In this document: positions 8,952 through 17,441 of the stretch, in pieces | Layout: the number at the start of each line of letters is the position of its first letter | How positions within the stretch are numbered: position 1 is the first letter of the stretch | Origin: Phycisphaerae bacterium | GTDB taxonomy: Bacteria > Planctomycetota > Phycisphaerae > Sedimentisphaerales > Anaerobacaceae | DNA: 39,916 bases | Assembly (NCBI GenBank): GCA_016782865.1 | Contig: JADHXR010000063.1 | Coordinates: 1-39,916 of the forward strand | Direction: 5' to 3' | Translations under genes and position numbers: made by a program | The notes under the pieces: model-generated | Told to the model about the DNA's origin: nothing | What the model saw: only the letters and a program-made list of their open reading frames with translations | Databases searched by the model: none

Positions 8952-10622
8952 CTACCGGTTGCTCACGAGATCGCCGAACGGCGCGAGAAGCTCGTATTTG
9001 TTCTGCCACGTCGTGTACATAATCCCGCCGGCCCCAGGGGTGTTTTCCAATACGTCCAGCCAGCCCATGGGGTTCTCCAACGTGTCGCCGTCATAGTAGG
9101 CAGCCGCCAGGGTCCTGAAACCCAGCGACGAGAAGAAACCGAGACTCTCGGCACGTTTATCGTAGTACCAGCAGACGATGGTGAGGTCCTCGGGGATATA
9201 GTTCCACGACTCGGTGAAGTCGCCGTCGACCAGATAATAGTCGCCATGAGCATTGTGGTTGGGGTCGAACATATCCGACCAAACCAGGATCTCCGCATCG
9301 GGATTCACACTGCGGATTATCTCGACCTGTCTTGTTACGCAGTCGCCGAGTATCTGCCCCATCGTAAGCCCGCGTTTCTTGCACGCCTGGCATGCGCCAC
9401 CGGCCCTTATCTCGTCCATGCTCAGCAGATATCTCTTCGGTGCGAGCCGTTCGTGTAAGAGCCTGACTTGCCTTTCCCAGATTTCATAAACTTCCGGCTC
9501 GGACATGCACGCGCTGACCTGGCCCCGGTTGATCGCCATTGCGTGGTAATAGCTTACTCGCAGGCGCTCGCCGCTCCTGATCCTGCCGCCGCCGAGCATC
9601 TCGATCGCGGCCGAATTATGGTCGAATCTAAAGTCCAGCTTGGGGTCTGCTATCGCGGCGAAATCTCTGTTCTCGGTGTATACAATTCCCGTCTGCTCGC
9701 CCCGCACCCTCACAGGTGTCCCGGGACGGCGCAGAACGTTTAGAAGCCCTACCTCTTCGATCTCAAGATCATCGACCCAGAACCGGCCTGAGACGCCCCC
9801 CCACGCACCGAGGTAGATACTGACCTTGTCATAGTTGAGGCTGTTGAAACCCATTACAACTTCGCGCCAGTCGGCAGTCGACGGCACCTGCGGATCCCAC
9901 GGCGCAAGGCTGCGCCCGTCGCCGGCCAGGACGCTTACGCGGAACGACCCTGGCGGTTCGAGTGACTCTGTCCGGACCAGACAGGTCAGTCGATAGCACC
10001 GTTGCGGCTGAACTTCCACTTCCTGCATTACCCTGGCGTGGCCGTGCTCATATCTGCCGAAGTTCTCGAATCGCAGCGATGCCCTGCCGCCTCTGTAGAC
10101 TTCTCTGTCCATGAACGAGACCTCGCCGGGCCGGTCGTGGAACCGGTAGCCCATCAGGCGGTCGCCCTCGTATTTTTCAAAGCCAGCGTTTGTGATAATC
10201 GCCGGCGAATCCGGGACAAAACTGGCCCTGCCGTTTTCCACAACATACAGAGCGTCTCTGACGAACATCCCCGCCGCGAGGTTCTTGTCGTGAGCGAGGA
10301 CGGAACCTCCGTACCCGACAGAGAGAATTATCGGGACTATCTCGATACTGTTCTGCTTGCAGATGCGTCTTACCTGTTCGAGCCGACCGAAGTACCCCTG
10401 GTCCTGGCGGTCGAGCCTGTCGAGCCCTGCCGAAAGTACCATCCCGTTAAGTCCCGACTCGGCGGCGGTTTTGACGATGCTCTTGATATCCACTATGTCG
10501 CCGTCTCTGTTGAGCGACCGCGAGACATAAACCCAGCGGTGCTCAAGAACCTTGCCCTGACAGAGCGAACCAAGGCAGGTCAGGAGCAATATAAATTCCA
10601 TGCGTTTGATTATCTGCACCAT
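8952..10622 (-). CDS. Secreted GH20-like TIM-barrel protein with inserted jelly-roll domain
   Basis: Exported protein of 556 residues. The start at 10622 has an AGGAGA site and begins the leader MVQIIKRMEFILLLTCLGS; the frame is open for 50 more codons but those lack coding character. A half barrel (about 25-140) with NGMVLSAGLDR is followed by a carbohydrate-binding-type beta-sandwich (about 150-300, MQEVEVQPQRCYRLTCLVRT and FWVDDLEIEEVG). Then comes the rest of the barrel, with the acidic pair D403-E404 in LSMDEIR, as in the Asp-Glu catalytic pair of GH20 hexosaminidases. A true GH20 assignment needs a profile search; GH-like families with the same layout are possible. It lies 31 bases upstream of the DUF1080 gene. 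Confidence 0.62.
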   Translation of the reverse strand: MVQIIKRMEFILLLTCLGSLCQGKVLEHRWVYVSRSLNRDGDIVDIKSIVKTAAESGLNGMVLSAGLDRLDRQDQGYFGRLEQVRRICKQNSIEIVPIILSVGYGGSVLAHDKNLAAGMFVRDALYVVENGRASFVPDSPAIITNAGFEKYEGDRLMGYRFHDRPGEVSFMDREVYRGGRASLRFENFGRYEHGHARVMQEVEVQPQRCYRLTCLVRTESLEPPGSFRVSVLAGDGRSLAPWDPQVPSTADWREVVMGFNSLNYDKVSIYLGAWGGVSGRFWVDDLEIEEVGLLNVLRRPGTPVRVRGEQTGIVYTENRDFAAIADPKLDFRFDHNSAAIEMLGGGRIRSGERLRVSYYHAMAINRGQVSACMSEPEVYEIWERQVRLLHERLAPKRYLLSMDEIRAGGACQACKKRGLTMGQILGDCVTRQVEIIRSVNPDAEILVWSDMFDPNHNAHGDYYLVDGDFTESWNYIPEDLTIVCWYYDKRAESLGFFSSLGFRTLAAAYYDGDTLENPMGWLDVLENTPGAGGIMYTTWQNKYELLAPFGDLVSNR

Positions 10623-10764
10623 CTGCAACTTTTCTCCTAATTGAATACGGAAGTGCATGATACCACAGCCCCGCCAGCCAACGCCAACAGATTCTGTAAA
10701 CCTCACCGTTGGCCGTACACCCTGATTGTCGGGCTGATTCTGGACCGGTATTCGCACAGAGCGG

Positions 10765-10896
10765 CATGTCATCTCGACTGGAGCCGGAGGCGGAACGGAG
10801 AGATCTGTTTAGAATAGATTTCCCTTCGGGGCTCTGCGCTTCGCTGCGTGTCTCCACTTCATCCCAACCCACGTTGGGATTCCGGTCGAAATGACA
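10765..10896. repeat. Dispersed repeat, TGTCAT...ATGACA family, copy 1
   Basis: An intergenic palindromic repeat whose ends are near-inverted copies (TGTCATCTCGACTG at the left, reverse complement of CGGTCGAAATGACA at the right). It contains a perfect 8-bp stem with 4-base loop (10861-10880, ATCCCAAC/GTTGGGAT). Related copies lie at 12615-12714, 17314-17410 and, as a half copy, 19377-19410. The surrounding 10623-10933 holds no gene. A short block GCCAACAGATTCTGT just before this copy (about 10682) recurs at 12603. Confidence 0.75.
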
Positions 10897-10933
10897 AGGG
10901 CACACAGACCCAGAGCTTGCCAACTGGGCAAGC

Positions 10934-12508
10934 TCATTTCCATCGAAGCCGCCGCAGTTCCTCGGCTGTGCGAATGAACTTAACGGTCCCGTCATTTAGC
11001 AGAACACAGCCGCCCTTCGGATCATGGTTGTCGAACATAAACAACTCACGCCCACCACGCTGATTCCAGCCAGCTTTGGCCTCAAATAAGAGCACCACGT
11101 CCGGCGGTGAATCGAATTTGCAGTTTGGATTCATCGCGTAGTGGCAATTGGCGAGATGTTTTTTCGCTTCCTCAACGCTGGGACAGATACAGGGTAAAAT
11201 AATGTCTTCGTTGCTCATTCGTATGGTCCGACATGCCCGGACCATTGCGTCACACCAGTCATCAGCCGCCGGGTATAACGTTTCAGTCTTGCCTGGTGCG
11301 CTCACGGGCCGGTTCTTCTGAGCTTTCTGGCACAGACGTAAACGGTGCCAGAGGTTTCTGAGATTAGCTGCACATTGCATTCGCAACTCAAACGGCTCTA
11401 TCTGTGGCGTGAGCCTTCTCAGGGGCGAACCGTAGGGATATATGAACCGCCCCCTTTCATTGATAACAAGGGTAACATCGTCGAACATACGAAAGGATGC
11501 CAAACGCTTGTCATCATCATAGCAGACGACTTGCGCCGCACATACCTCACGGACAATTCCCCAAGTGGAGTATCCTTTGTTTATGGCGCCAATAAAGGAC
11601 TTTATGGCTTCTTGGTCTTCCACAACGATGGCCTTGACGGACTGAAGAGACTGCCTCTCTTCGTCGTTCAAGAGACTCCGCTGCCCTTTGTATCGGTAAA
11701 GATAGTCGAGCATTGAAGGTTTGTACTGTATTTCAACCGATTTACAGGGCGGAATATCGATGGAATCCGGTATTATTTCCAATATGAATTCTTCTTCATA
11801 GGGAATTCGCAGACCTTCTACAATTTTCCGCATTACTTTCTCTCCCTGAAGGTTCCGATCTGTGTGTGGGATCAAGATTTCTTCATCCCTCTGCCGCAAG
11901 ATTTCGTTCTCCTTGTTGAAGTGCAACGGTCCTTTAAAGTAGTACTTGATGAGCTTTTCATCACGGCTCCCGGTTGCACCGCCCATACCTTCTGCTTGTT
12001 CAAGGAGACGCCTAATCATCCCAGGTAGGTCGCCGACACAATAGCCAATCTCAATAGCGACGCGTGTTGCATGTCCATTACCCCGTCCTAGACCTCCGCC
12101 CCCAAGTAAGTATTCCTGGTAAACAGGTATGGCGATGGTCACCGACTCTGTCCGGATCTGATTCCGACGCAATAGAACATACCGACCATAAATATTACCA
12201 ACAGAGGTGTGTGTCATCGGCAAATCAAGCCGACTCTGTATCAGAAGAGTCTGATCGTCTTCATCCATGTACACAAAAGCAATAGATCCGGTTCTGCCAC
12301 CGGCAGTTAGAATCCAGATGTCCTGCCCGGACGTGTTTCTTATCTCATAACTCAATTCCAGAGTTTTCTCGTTTATATCGAGTTTAGTCACTGAAATTGT
12401 CGGCGCACCTGCCTTTTCATTGGCAGCAGCGTCAGACCCTGCCCGTGCACGTTTAGCCTGTGAAAAACACAGCGACAACACAATAATTATGATTGTAGAC
12501 TTGTACAT
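10934..12508 (-). CDS. Hypothetical exported protein with H-X9-DG-like C-terminus
   Basis: Protein of 524 residues, not recognised as a whole. The start at 12508 has an AAGGA site and gives a signal peptide (MYKSTIIIIVLSLCFSQ). The N-terminal part looks like beta-rich extracellular sequence (SYEIRNTSGQDIWIL). The C-terminal 80 residues, with CHYAMNPNCKFDSPP, VVLLFEAKAGWNQRGG and GGCVLLNDGTVKFI, resemble the C-terminal H-X9-DG segment found in planctomycete pseudopilin-like DUF1559 proteins, but the N-terminal prepilin helix is absent. A cluster of cysteines (about 420-480) may form disulfides. It is the upstream-most gene of the minus-strand cluster but is separated from the next gene by 311 bases with a repeat, so it may be a separate transcript. 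Confidence 0.6.
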   Translation of the reverse strand: MYKSTIIIIVLSLCFSQAKRARAGSDAAANEKAGAPTISVTKLDINEKTLELSYEIRNTSGQDIWILTAGGRTGSIAFVYMDEDDQTLLIQSRLDLPMTHTSVGNIYGRYVLLRRNQIRTESVTIAIPVYQEYLLGGGGLGRGNGHATRVAIEIGYCVGDLPGMIRRLLEQAEGMGGATGSRDEKLIKYYFKGPLHFNKENEILRQRDEEILIPHTDRNLQGEKVMRKIVEGLRIPYEEEFILEIIPDSIDIPPCKSVEIQYKPSMLDYLYRYKGQRSLLNDEERQSLQSVKAIVVEDQEAIKSFIGAINKGYSTWGIVREVCAAQVVCYDDDKRLASFRMFDDVTLVINERGRFIYPYGSPLRRLTPQIEPFELRMQCAANLRNLWHRLRLCQKAQKNRPVSAPGKTETLYPAADDWCDAMVRACRTIRMSNEDIILPCICPSVEEAKKHLANCHYAMNPNCKFDSPPDVVLLFEAKAGWNQRGGRELFMFDNHDPKGGCVLLNDGTVKFIRTAEELRRLRWK

Positions 12509-12614
12509 ATTCGATCCTTTCAGTCTCAGCCGGAGTGGCTCCGACAACGGTGCGGGACTAGACTCGCCGATAGGTTGATGGTACTCGATTCGAGGACTCG
12601 ATGCCAACAGATTC

Positions 12615-12714
12615 TGTCATTCCGACCGAAGCGCAGCGTAGTGGAGGAATCTGGCTGCGAGTGTGGACCGGCCGGAGTCCCCGGCCAGATGTTTCGGCTT
12701 CGCTCAACATGACA
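12615..12714. repeat. Dispersed repeat, TGTCAT...ATGACA family, copy 2
   Basis: It begins TGTCATTCCGACCGAAG, ends CGCTCAACATGACA, and has an inner palindrome GGCCGG...CCGGCC around 12669-12686. It lies between rbsC and the hypothetical gene. Same family as 10765-10896 and 17314-17410. Confidence 0.75.
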
Positions 12715-12757
12715 ATGGCCGCCTATTCCCATCGGTGGATGGCAGGCGGCTCTTTGA

Positions 12758-13729
12758 TTACGTCGCGGTTTTGCGTATTCGGTGACGGTATTGGTCGAGG
12801 ATGACGGCGGCTATGATTACGCAGCCGGTGATTACGCGTTTTGTCGGCTCGCCGACTCCCATCTGGCTCAGGCCCGCCTCGAGGACCGCTATTATCAGCA
12901 CACCGAAGAACGAGCTGACCACCGAGCCGCGACCGCCCATCAGGCTCGTGCCGCCTATCACTACCGCGGCGATGGCTCGCAGCTCCAGACCGGCGCCTGC
13001 GTTGGGGTCGGCGGCCTCCATCCGCGCAGTGCTGATCACCGCCGCTATGGCGGTTAGAAATCCGCAGAGAGCGAAGACCCCGAGCTTGATCGGCCTCGGG
13101 TCTATCCCTGAGAGCCTGACGGCCTCTTCGCTTGTCCCGACCGCGACGATGTACCTTCCGAATACGGTGCGCGAAAGGACCAACTGGCCCAGAATTACTA
13201 TTATCACGGCGACAATAAACGGAATCAGCAACCCCCTGCCTGCGATCACTCCCACCGCCCCGCCGATATACTTTGTCTGCGAGCCTGTCACGAGATGGGC
13301 CACGCCCCGGGCGACCTCAAGCATCCCTAAGGTGACAATGAACGGGGGCAGTCGCCACCTTGTCACGACAAGCCCGTTGGCCAGGCCGCACACGATTCCC
13401 GCTACGAGGCAGGCGACGATGGCGACGGCGAGCGGGAGACCGAACCTGACCATGCATGTGCCGAGCACGGCGCCCGAGAGCGCCATTACCGACCCGACTG
13501 ACAAATCTATCCCGGCGATTATCAGCACGAACGTCATCCCCACGGCGACGATGGTCGTATCCGAGACCTGGTTGGCAATCGTCCTGAAGTTCGTCAGAGT
13601 GAAGAAATTCCCCGCCGAGAAACCGAATATGACCAGCAGGACGGTCAGCGCCATCGCCATTCCGAGGTAATCGGTCACGAACGCCGGTAGTGAAGGCATC
13701 CCTCGTCTCTCGTTTTCTGTTATCGCCAT
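12758..13729 (-). CDS. rbsC: Ribose-type ABC transporter permease
   Basis: Inner-membrane permease of 323 residues of the branched-chain amino acid/ribose permease family. It has eight to ten hydrophobic helices and the family signature AGIDLSVGSVMALSGAV near residue 75, plus GGTSLMGGRGSV near 250, the loop that contacts the ATPase. The start at 13729 (MAITENERRG) was preferred to the one at 13810, which would begin inside the 13746-13856 repeat. It is the last gene of the operon nucleoside hydrolase-rbsK-rbsB-rbsA-rbsC. Sugar specificity is inferred from the ribokinase and nucleoside hydrolase. Confidence 0.9.
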   Translation of the reverse strand: MAITENERRGMPSLPAFVTDYLGMAMALTVLLVIFGFSAGNFFTLTNFRTIANQVSDTTIVAVGMTFVLIIAGIDLSVGSVMALSGAVLGTCMVRFGLPLAVAIVACLVAGIVCGLANGLVVTRWRLPPFIVTLGMLEVARGVAHLVTGSQTKYIGGAVGVIAGRGLLIPFIVAVIIVILGQLVLSRTVFGRYIVAVGTSEEAVRLSGIDPRPIKLGVFALCGFLTAIAAVISTARMEAADPNAGAGLELRAIAAVVIGGTSLMGGRGSVVSSFFGVLIIAVLEAGLSQMGVGEPTKRVITGCVIIAAVILDQYRHRIRKTAT

Positions 13730-13745
13730 AAGATTGTCGCCCCTG

Positions 13746-13856
13746 TTGATAGCGTATAGCGTAGAGCGTAGAGCGTAGAGCGGATAGCGGATAGGCTTTG
13801 CGCCGCACACTAAACGCTATCCGCTATACGCTATCCGCTCTCAACTCACTCAACGC
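13746..13856. repeat. Low-complexity inverted repeat at the rbsA 3' end
   Basis: Tandem short units of the GAGCGTA / GATAGCG type at 13746-13795 face inverted units CGCTATCCGCTATACGC at 13815-13842. The two arms can pair into a long imperfect hairpin in the rbsA-rbsC gap. The right arm overlaps the last codons and stop of rbsA (stop at 13824-13826), so the RbsA tail ELRADSV is repeat-encoded. The left arm reaches to within about 20 bases of the rbsC start and may affect rbsC translation or message stability. Confidence 0.7.
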
Positions 13857-15347
13857 CGCGGCCATGATCTTTTCCCGGCTCCACCGGTCACGGTCGAAAG
13901 TCTCCGCGACCGTCCCGGCCGACATTACCATTATGCGGTCGCACACCGCCATCAGCTCCTTGAGATCCGACGAAACAAAAATGATTGCCTTGCCCTTGTC
14001 GGCCAGCTTGCCGAGCTGATTGTATATCTCAAACTTGGCCCCGACGTCAATTCCCTTGGTAGGCTCGTCGAAGATGAGAACGTCACAGTCCCGGTAGAGC
14101 CATTTTGCGATCACCACTTTCTGCTGGTTGCCTCCGCTCAACTCGCCGACTGTCTGCTCCGTGGACGAGCAGCGCACCGAAAGGACATCGACATACCGGC
14201 AGGCCACGGAGCATTCGCGCGGCACATCCATCCATCCGAATCGGCTCACGTCGCGCAGGCGCATGAGCGAAATGTTCTTGCGCACCGCCAGGGGCAGCAG
14301 CAACCCCTGTCCCTTGCGGTCCTCGGTGAGAAATGCAATGCCGCTGCGCACCGCGTCACGGGGCGATCTGATCCGCACGGGCACGTCCGCTCCGCGCAGA
14401 TACACCTGCCCGCCGTCGGCAGTGTCTGCGCCGAAGAGCGCCCGCATCGTCTCGGTGCGCCCCGAGCCCATCAGCCCGGCTACGCCGAGAACCTCGCCCC
14501 GGCGGACCTCGAAGCTGACGTTTCTGACCTTTTTGCCCAGGTTCAGCCCCGAGACACGAAGCGCCACCTCGCCCGGCCGGCCGGCGTGTCGCAACTGCTC
14601 ATGCTCCAGGTCTCGACCCACCATCATCCTGATGATGTCACTGGAGCTCAGCTCGCCGGCGTCTGCGGTCGATATGCCGCGCCCGTCCCGGAGCACCGAA
14701 ACGCGGTCGGCAATGCGAAGGACCTCTTCGATGCTGTGCGAAATGTAAATGATCCCGACGCCCTCGCCTTTGAGCCTTTTTATCTGGTGGAAAAGAAGCT
14801 CCGTCTCATTCTCGGTCAGCGAGGCCGTCGGCTCATCGAGCGCCAGTATCCGGCATTGTCGAGATAATCCCGCGGCTATCTCAACCATCTGCTGTTGCCC
14901 TATCCCAAGTGACCTGACGGGCGTAGCCGGATCGATGTCGGCGAGTCCGACCTGCTCCATTATTTCTATTGCTGCGCCGTTGAGCTTGCCGTAATCGACA
15001 ATCCCAAACCTGCTCGGCAGCTTCTCGATGAAGATATTCTCGGCAACCGTAAGATTTCCGATCAGGTGCAGCTCCTGCATCACCATTCGCACGCCGCGGG
15101 TCTCGGCATGGGCCCTGCTCGCAGCACTGTAGGGTTGGCCGTTGAGTTCCATTTGCCCGGCGTCCTGTTTCTCCACGCCGGCGATGATGCGCGCCAGTGT
15201 GCTTTTGCCCGCGCCGTTCTCGCCCACGAGGGCATGGACTTCGCCTGCTCGAAGGTCGAAATCAACGCCGGCAAGGGCCTGGACACCGGGGAAAGATTTA
15301 CCGATCCCGCGGGCTCTGAGGATTGTCTCGGTAGAGCCGGCTTTCAT
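13824..15347 (-). CDS. rbsA: Ribose-type ABC transporter ATP-binding protein
   Basis: Cytoplasmic double ATPase of 507 residues. The first nucleotide-binding domain has Walker A GENGAGKST (about 42-50), signature region LGIGQQQMVEIA and Walker B ILALDEPTA. The second has the degenerate Walker A LMGSGRTE typical of this class, LSGGNQQKV and VLIFDEPTKGID. The start at 15347 overlaps the rbsB stop by one base (TGATG), which shows coupling; the longer frame from 15479 would run through rbsB. The C-terminal residues lie in the repeat at 13746-13856. Confidence 0.95.
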   Translation of the reverse strand: MKAGSTETILRARGIGKSFPGVQALAGVDFDLRAGEVHALVGENGAGKSTLARIIAGVEKQDAGQMELNGQPYSAASRAHAETRGVRMVMQELHLIGNLTVAENIFIEKLPSRFGIVDYGKLNGAAIEIMEQVGLADIDPATPVRSLGIGQQQMVEIAAGLSRQCRILALDEPTASLTENETELLFHQIKRLKGEGVGIIYISHSIEEVLRIADRVSVLRDGRGISTADAGELSSSDIIRMMVGRDLEHEQLRHAGRPGEVALRVSGLNLGKKVRNVSFEVRRGEVLGVAGLMGSGRTETMRALFGADTADGGQVYLRGADVPVRIRSPRDAVRSGIAFLTEDRKGQGLLLPLAVRKNISLMRLRDVSRFGWMDVPRECSVACRYVDVLSVRCSSTEQTVGELSGGNQQKVVIAKWLYRDCDVLIFDEPTKGIDVGAKFEIYNQLGKLADKGKAIIFVSSDLKELMAVCDRIMVMSAGTVAETFDRDRWSREKIMAAALSELRADSV

Positions 15348-16297
15348 CAGAGAGTTTCCGCCGTGATAAGGTCGACCGGTGTTTCCTTGTCTGCCGGGGC
15401 GTCCTTTTTCGTGAGCATCTCGAGCGCATACTCGATTCCGTACACGGCCAGCTTGTCGGCGTGCTGATCGATCGTGCACAGAATGCCGCCTTCCTTGAGC
15501 AGCTCCTGCACCGCGGAGATGTTGTCAAAACCCACGATCAGAATATCGTCGGACTTACCGGCCGCCTTGGTCGCTGCGATGGCGCCGAGAGCCATGCTGT
15601 CATTGGCGCAGAGCAGAGCCTTGAGATTCAAATGCTCGGTGAGAATGGCCGAGACGACCTGGTTCGCTTTGGCCATTTCCCAGTAGCCCGATTGAGAGCT
15701 GACGATATTCGCCCCGGCGGCCTTTATCGCATCCTCGAAGCCGAGCCTGCGCTGGATTCCGTTGAACGTGTTGGGTGCTCCTTCGATTATAGCTACTTCG
15801 TCCCCGGCCTTGAGTTTCCTGGCCAGGTGCTCGCCTGCAAGTCTCGCCCCTTTGCGATTGTCCGGCCCCACAAACGGAATACTGACTCCCTTGTCGGCGA
15901 GAACCGCTTCATCGAACTTGTTATCGATGTTGATGACGATGACTCCGGCGTCCATCGCCCGTTTGCACACAGGAACCAAGGCTTGCGAATCGGCCGGGGC
16001 AATCACAATCGCACTCACGCCCTGGGCGACCATCTGCTCGACGAGTTTTAACTGCTGAGCCACGTCCAGCTCGTCCTTGATGCCGACAGCAATCAGGTCA
16101 TATTCATCGGCGTGCTCCTGATGGTGCGCCCGGGCGCCGTCCTCCATGGTTTTGAAAAACTCGTTGGCCAGCGACTTCATTATCAAAGCAATCCTGGGCT
16201 TGCCCGACTCGCGCTTCTTGCAGCCTGTCGGCATGACGAATAAAGTCACGGCACAGAAGATAAGAACACTTATGGCAATTCTATTGTGCTTTCTCAT
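15347..16297 (-). CDS. rbsB: Ribose-type periplasmic binding lipoprotein
   Basis: Substrate-binding protein of 316 residues, type I periplasmic fold (Peripla_BP_4). The N-terminus is a lipoprotein-like leader ending MPTGC with C26 as the likely lipidated residue. Family blocks are visible: NEFFKTMEDGARA, VAQGVSAIVIAPADS, VGPDNRKGARLAGEHLA, CANDSMALGAIAA and VGFDNISAVQELL. It delivers sugar to RbsC/RbsA. Its start overlaps the rbsK end by 17 bases. Ligand is taken as ribose from the neighbouring ribokinase and nucleoside hydrolase; other pentoses or hexoses are not excluded. Confidence 0.93.
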   Translation of the reverse strand: MRKHNRIAISVLIFCAVTLFVMPTGCKKRESGKPRIALIMKSLANEFFKTMEDGARAHHQEHADEYDLIAVGIKDELDVAQQLKLVEQMVAQGVSAIVIAPADSQALVPVCKRAMDAGVIVINIDNKFDEAVLADKGVSIPFVGPDNRKGARLAGEHLARKLKAGDEVAIIEGAPNTFNGIQRRLGFEDAIKAAGANIVSSQSGYWEMAKANQVVSAILTEHLNLKALLCANDSMALGAIAATKAAGKSDDILIVGFDNISAVQELLKEGGILCTIDQHADKLAVYGIEYALEMLTKKDAPADKETPVDLITAETL

Positions 16298-17213
16298 CGT
16301 TTACTCCTTGAGCATATATTTCTTTCATAAAGCTCTCTACTTCTTCCGTTGAGGGCATCGAAGACTGCGCCCCCATCTTAGTGACAGACAGGGCAGCCAC
16401 GTGATTGGCAAAGAAAGCCGCATCGGCTAAACTCTTGCCCTGGGCCAAAACGACCGCCAGCGCGCCGGTGAAAGCATCTCCCGCGGCTGTTGCGTCAACG
16501 GCATCTACCTTAACCGCAGGGACAAATTCTGTCGCGTCGTTGCTCACCAGCAGATACCCTTTTGCTCCCATACTCAAAATGACCGCTCCTGCGCCGCGCT
16601 TCAACAAATCTTTGGCCGCAGCACGAGCAGAATCCTCATCTCTGACCTCAATACCGGTCAGAATTTCGGCCTCCGTCTCGTTCGGCGTCAGGACGTCCAC
16701 CATTGCAAGGAGTTCCGGACTGAGCTCTTGCGCCGGCGCAGGATCAAGGATGAAAGTCACGCCGGAAGCTTTTGCCAGTCGCCCGGCAGATTCAACGGTT
16801 TCCAATGGCACTTCAAGTTGCGCCAGCAGCACACCAGACGAAGCAATAGCCGACTCCGCCGCTTTGATATCATCCGGAGTAAGTTGCTGATTCGCGCCGG
16901 GGGCCACGACAATCATGTTGTTGCCTGCCTGATCGACGGCAATCAAAGCCACGCCGGAAGGAGCCTCTTTGCTCCGGGTGACATATTCTGTATTGATCGC
17001 CGCGATCTTAAAGTTGTTCAGAGATTGCTCGGCAAACACATCTTCACCCAATTTGGCTACCAAGTATACCTCGGCGCCAAGTTTCGCCGCCGCGACCGCC
17101 TGGTTCGCACCCTTGCCGCCGGGCGTCATTATAAAATCTCCACCCAGAATCGTCTCCCCCACGGCCGGTATCCTCGCAGACTTAACAACCAGATCCATGT
17201 TGGAACTGCCCAC
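16281..17213 (-). CDS. rbsK: Ribokinase (start codon uncertain)
   Basis: Phosphorylates ribose to ribose 5-phosphate. PfkB-family blocks are clear: GSSNMDLVV, the GGKGANQAVAAAKLG sugar-binding loop near residue 33, LDPAPA, TPNETEAEILTG, and the catalytic/anion-hole motif DATAAGDAFTGAL with the catalytic Asp. The first usable canonical codon is GTG at 17213, but this cuts off the family's first strand (KIVVVG), which is encoded in frame just upstream (17214-17225) with no ATG, GTG or TTG before the stop at 17253-17255. An AAGGAG site (17254-17249) is placed five bases from an ATC codon at 17243-17241. Synthesis may start there. It overlaps rbsB by 17 bases. Confidence 0.93.
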   Translation of the reverse strand: MGSSNMDLVVKSARIPAVGETILGGDFIMTPGGKGANQAVAAAKLGAEVYLVAKLGEDVFAEQSLNNFKIAAINTEYVTRSKEAPSGVALIAVDQAGNNMIVVAPGANQQLTPDDIKAAESAIASSGVLLAQLEVPLETVESAGRLAKASGVTFILDPAPAQELSPELLAMVDVLTPNETEAEILTGIEVRDEDSARAAAKDLLKRGAGAVILSMGAKGYLLVSNDATEFVPAVKVDAVDATAAGDAFTGALAVVLAQGKSLADAAFFANHVAALSVTKMGAQSSMPSTEEVESFMKEIYAQGVNDEKAQ

Positions 17214-17313
17214 TACTACGATTTTTGGCCTGTTCTGCTCGATTTTGACTCCTTACACAAAATGCTTCTCAACCAAAAACACCTGACAAGACCATGAATA
17301 CGATGAGCACCCA

Positions 17314-17410
17314 CGTCATTCCGAGTGCAGCCGAAGGCGTAGTCGAGGAATCTGTCTTCGAATGGATTTCTCCACTTCGCGATGCTTTGCATCGCTCCGG
17401 TCGAAATGAC
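17314..17410. repeat. Dispersed repeat, TGTCAT...ATGACA family, copy 3
   Basis: Lies in the gap between rbsK and the nucleoside hydrolase gene. It begins CGTCATTCCGAGTG and ends CCGGTCGAAATGAC, with an inner palindrome GCGATGCTTTGCATCGC (17381-17397). Its position inside an operon means it is likely transcribed and folded. Confidence 0.75.
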
Positions 17411-17441
17411 CTGTGGTCTCTTCTTGCTGAGCAAGAATCAT

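Noticed and set aside
12801..13670. 289-codon plus-strand frame
   Set aside because: Antisense to rbsC; its Thr/Pro/Arg-rich composition is typical of a shadow frame.
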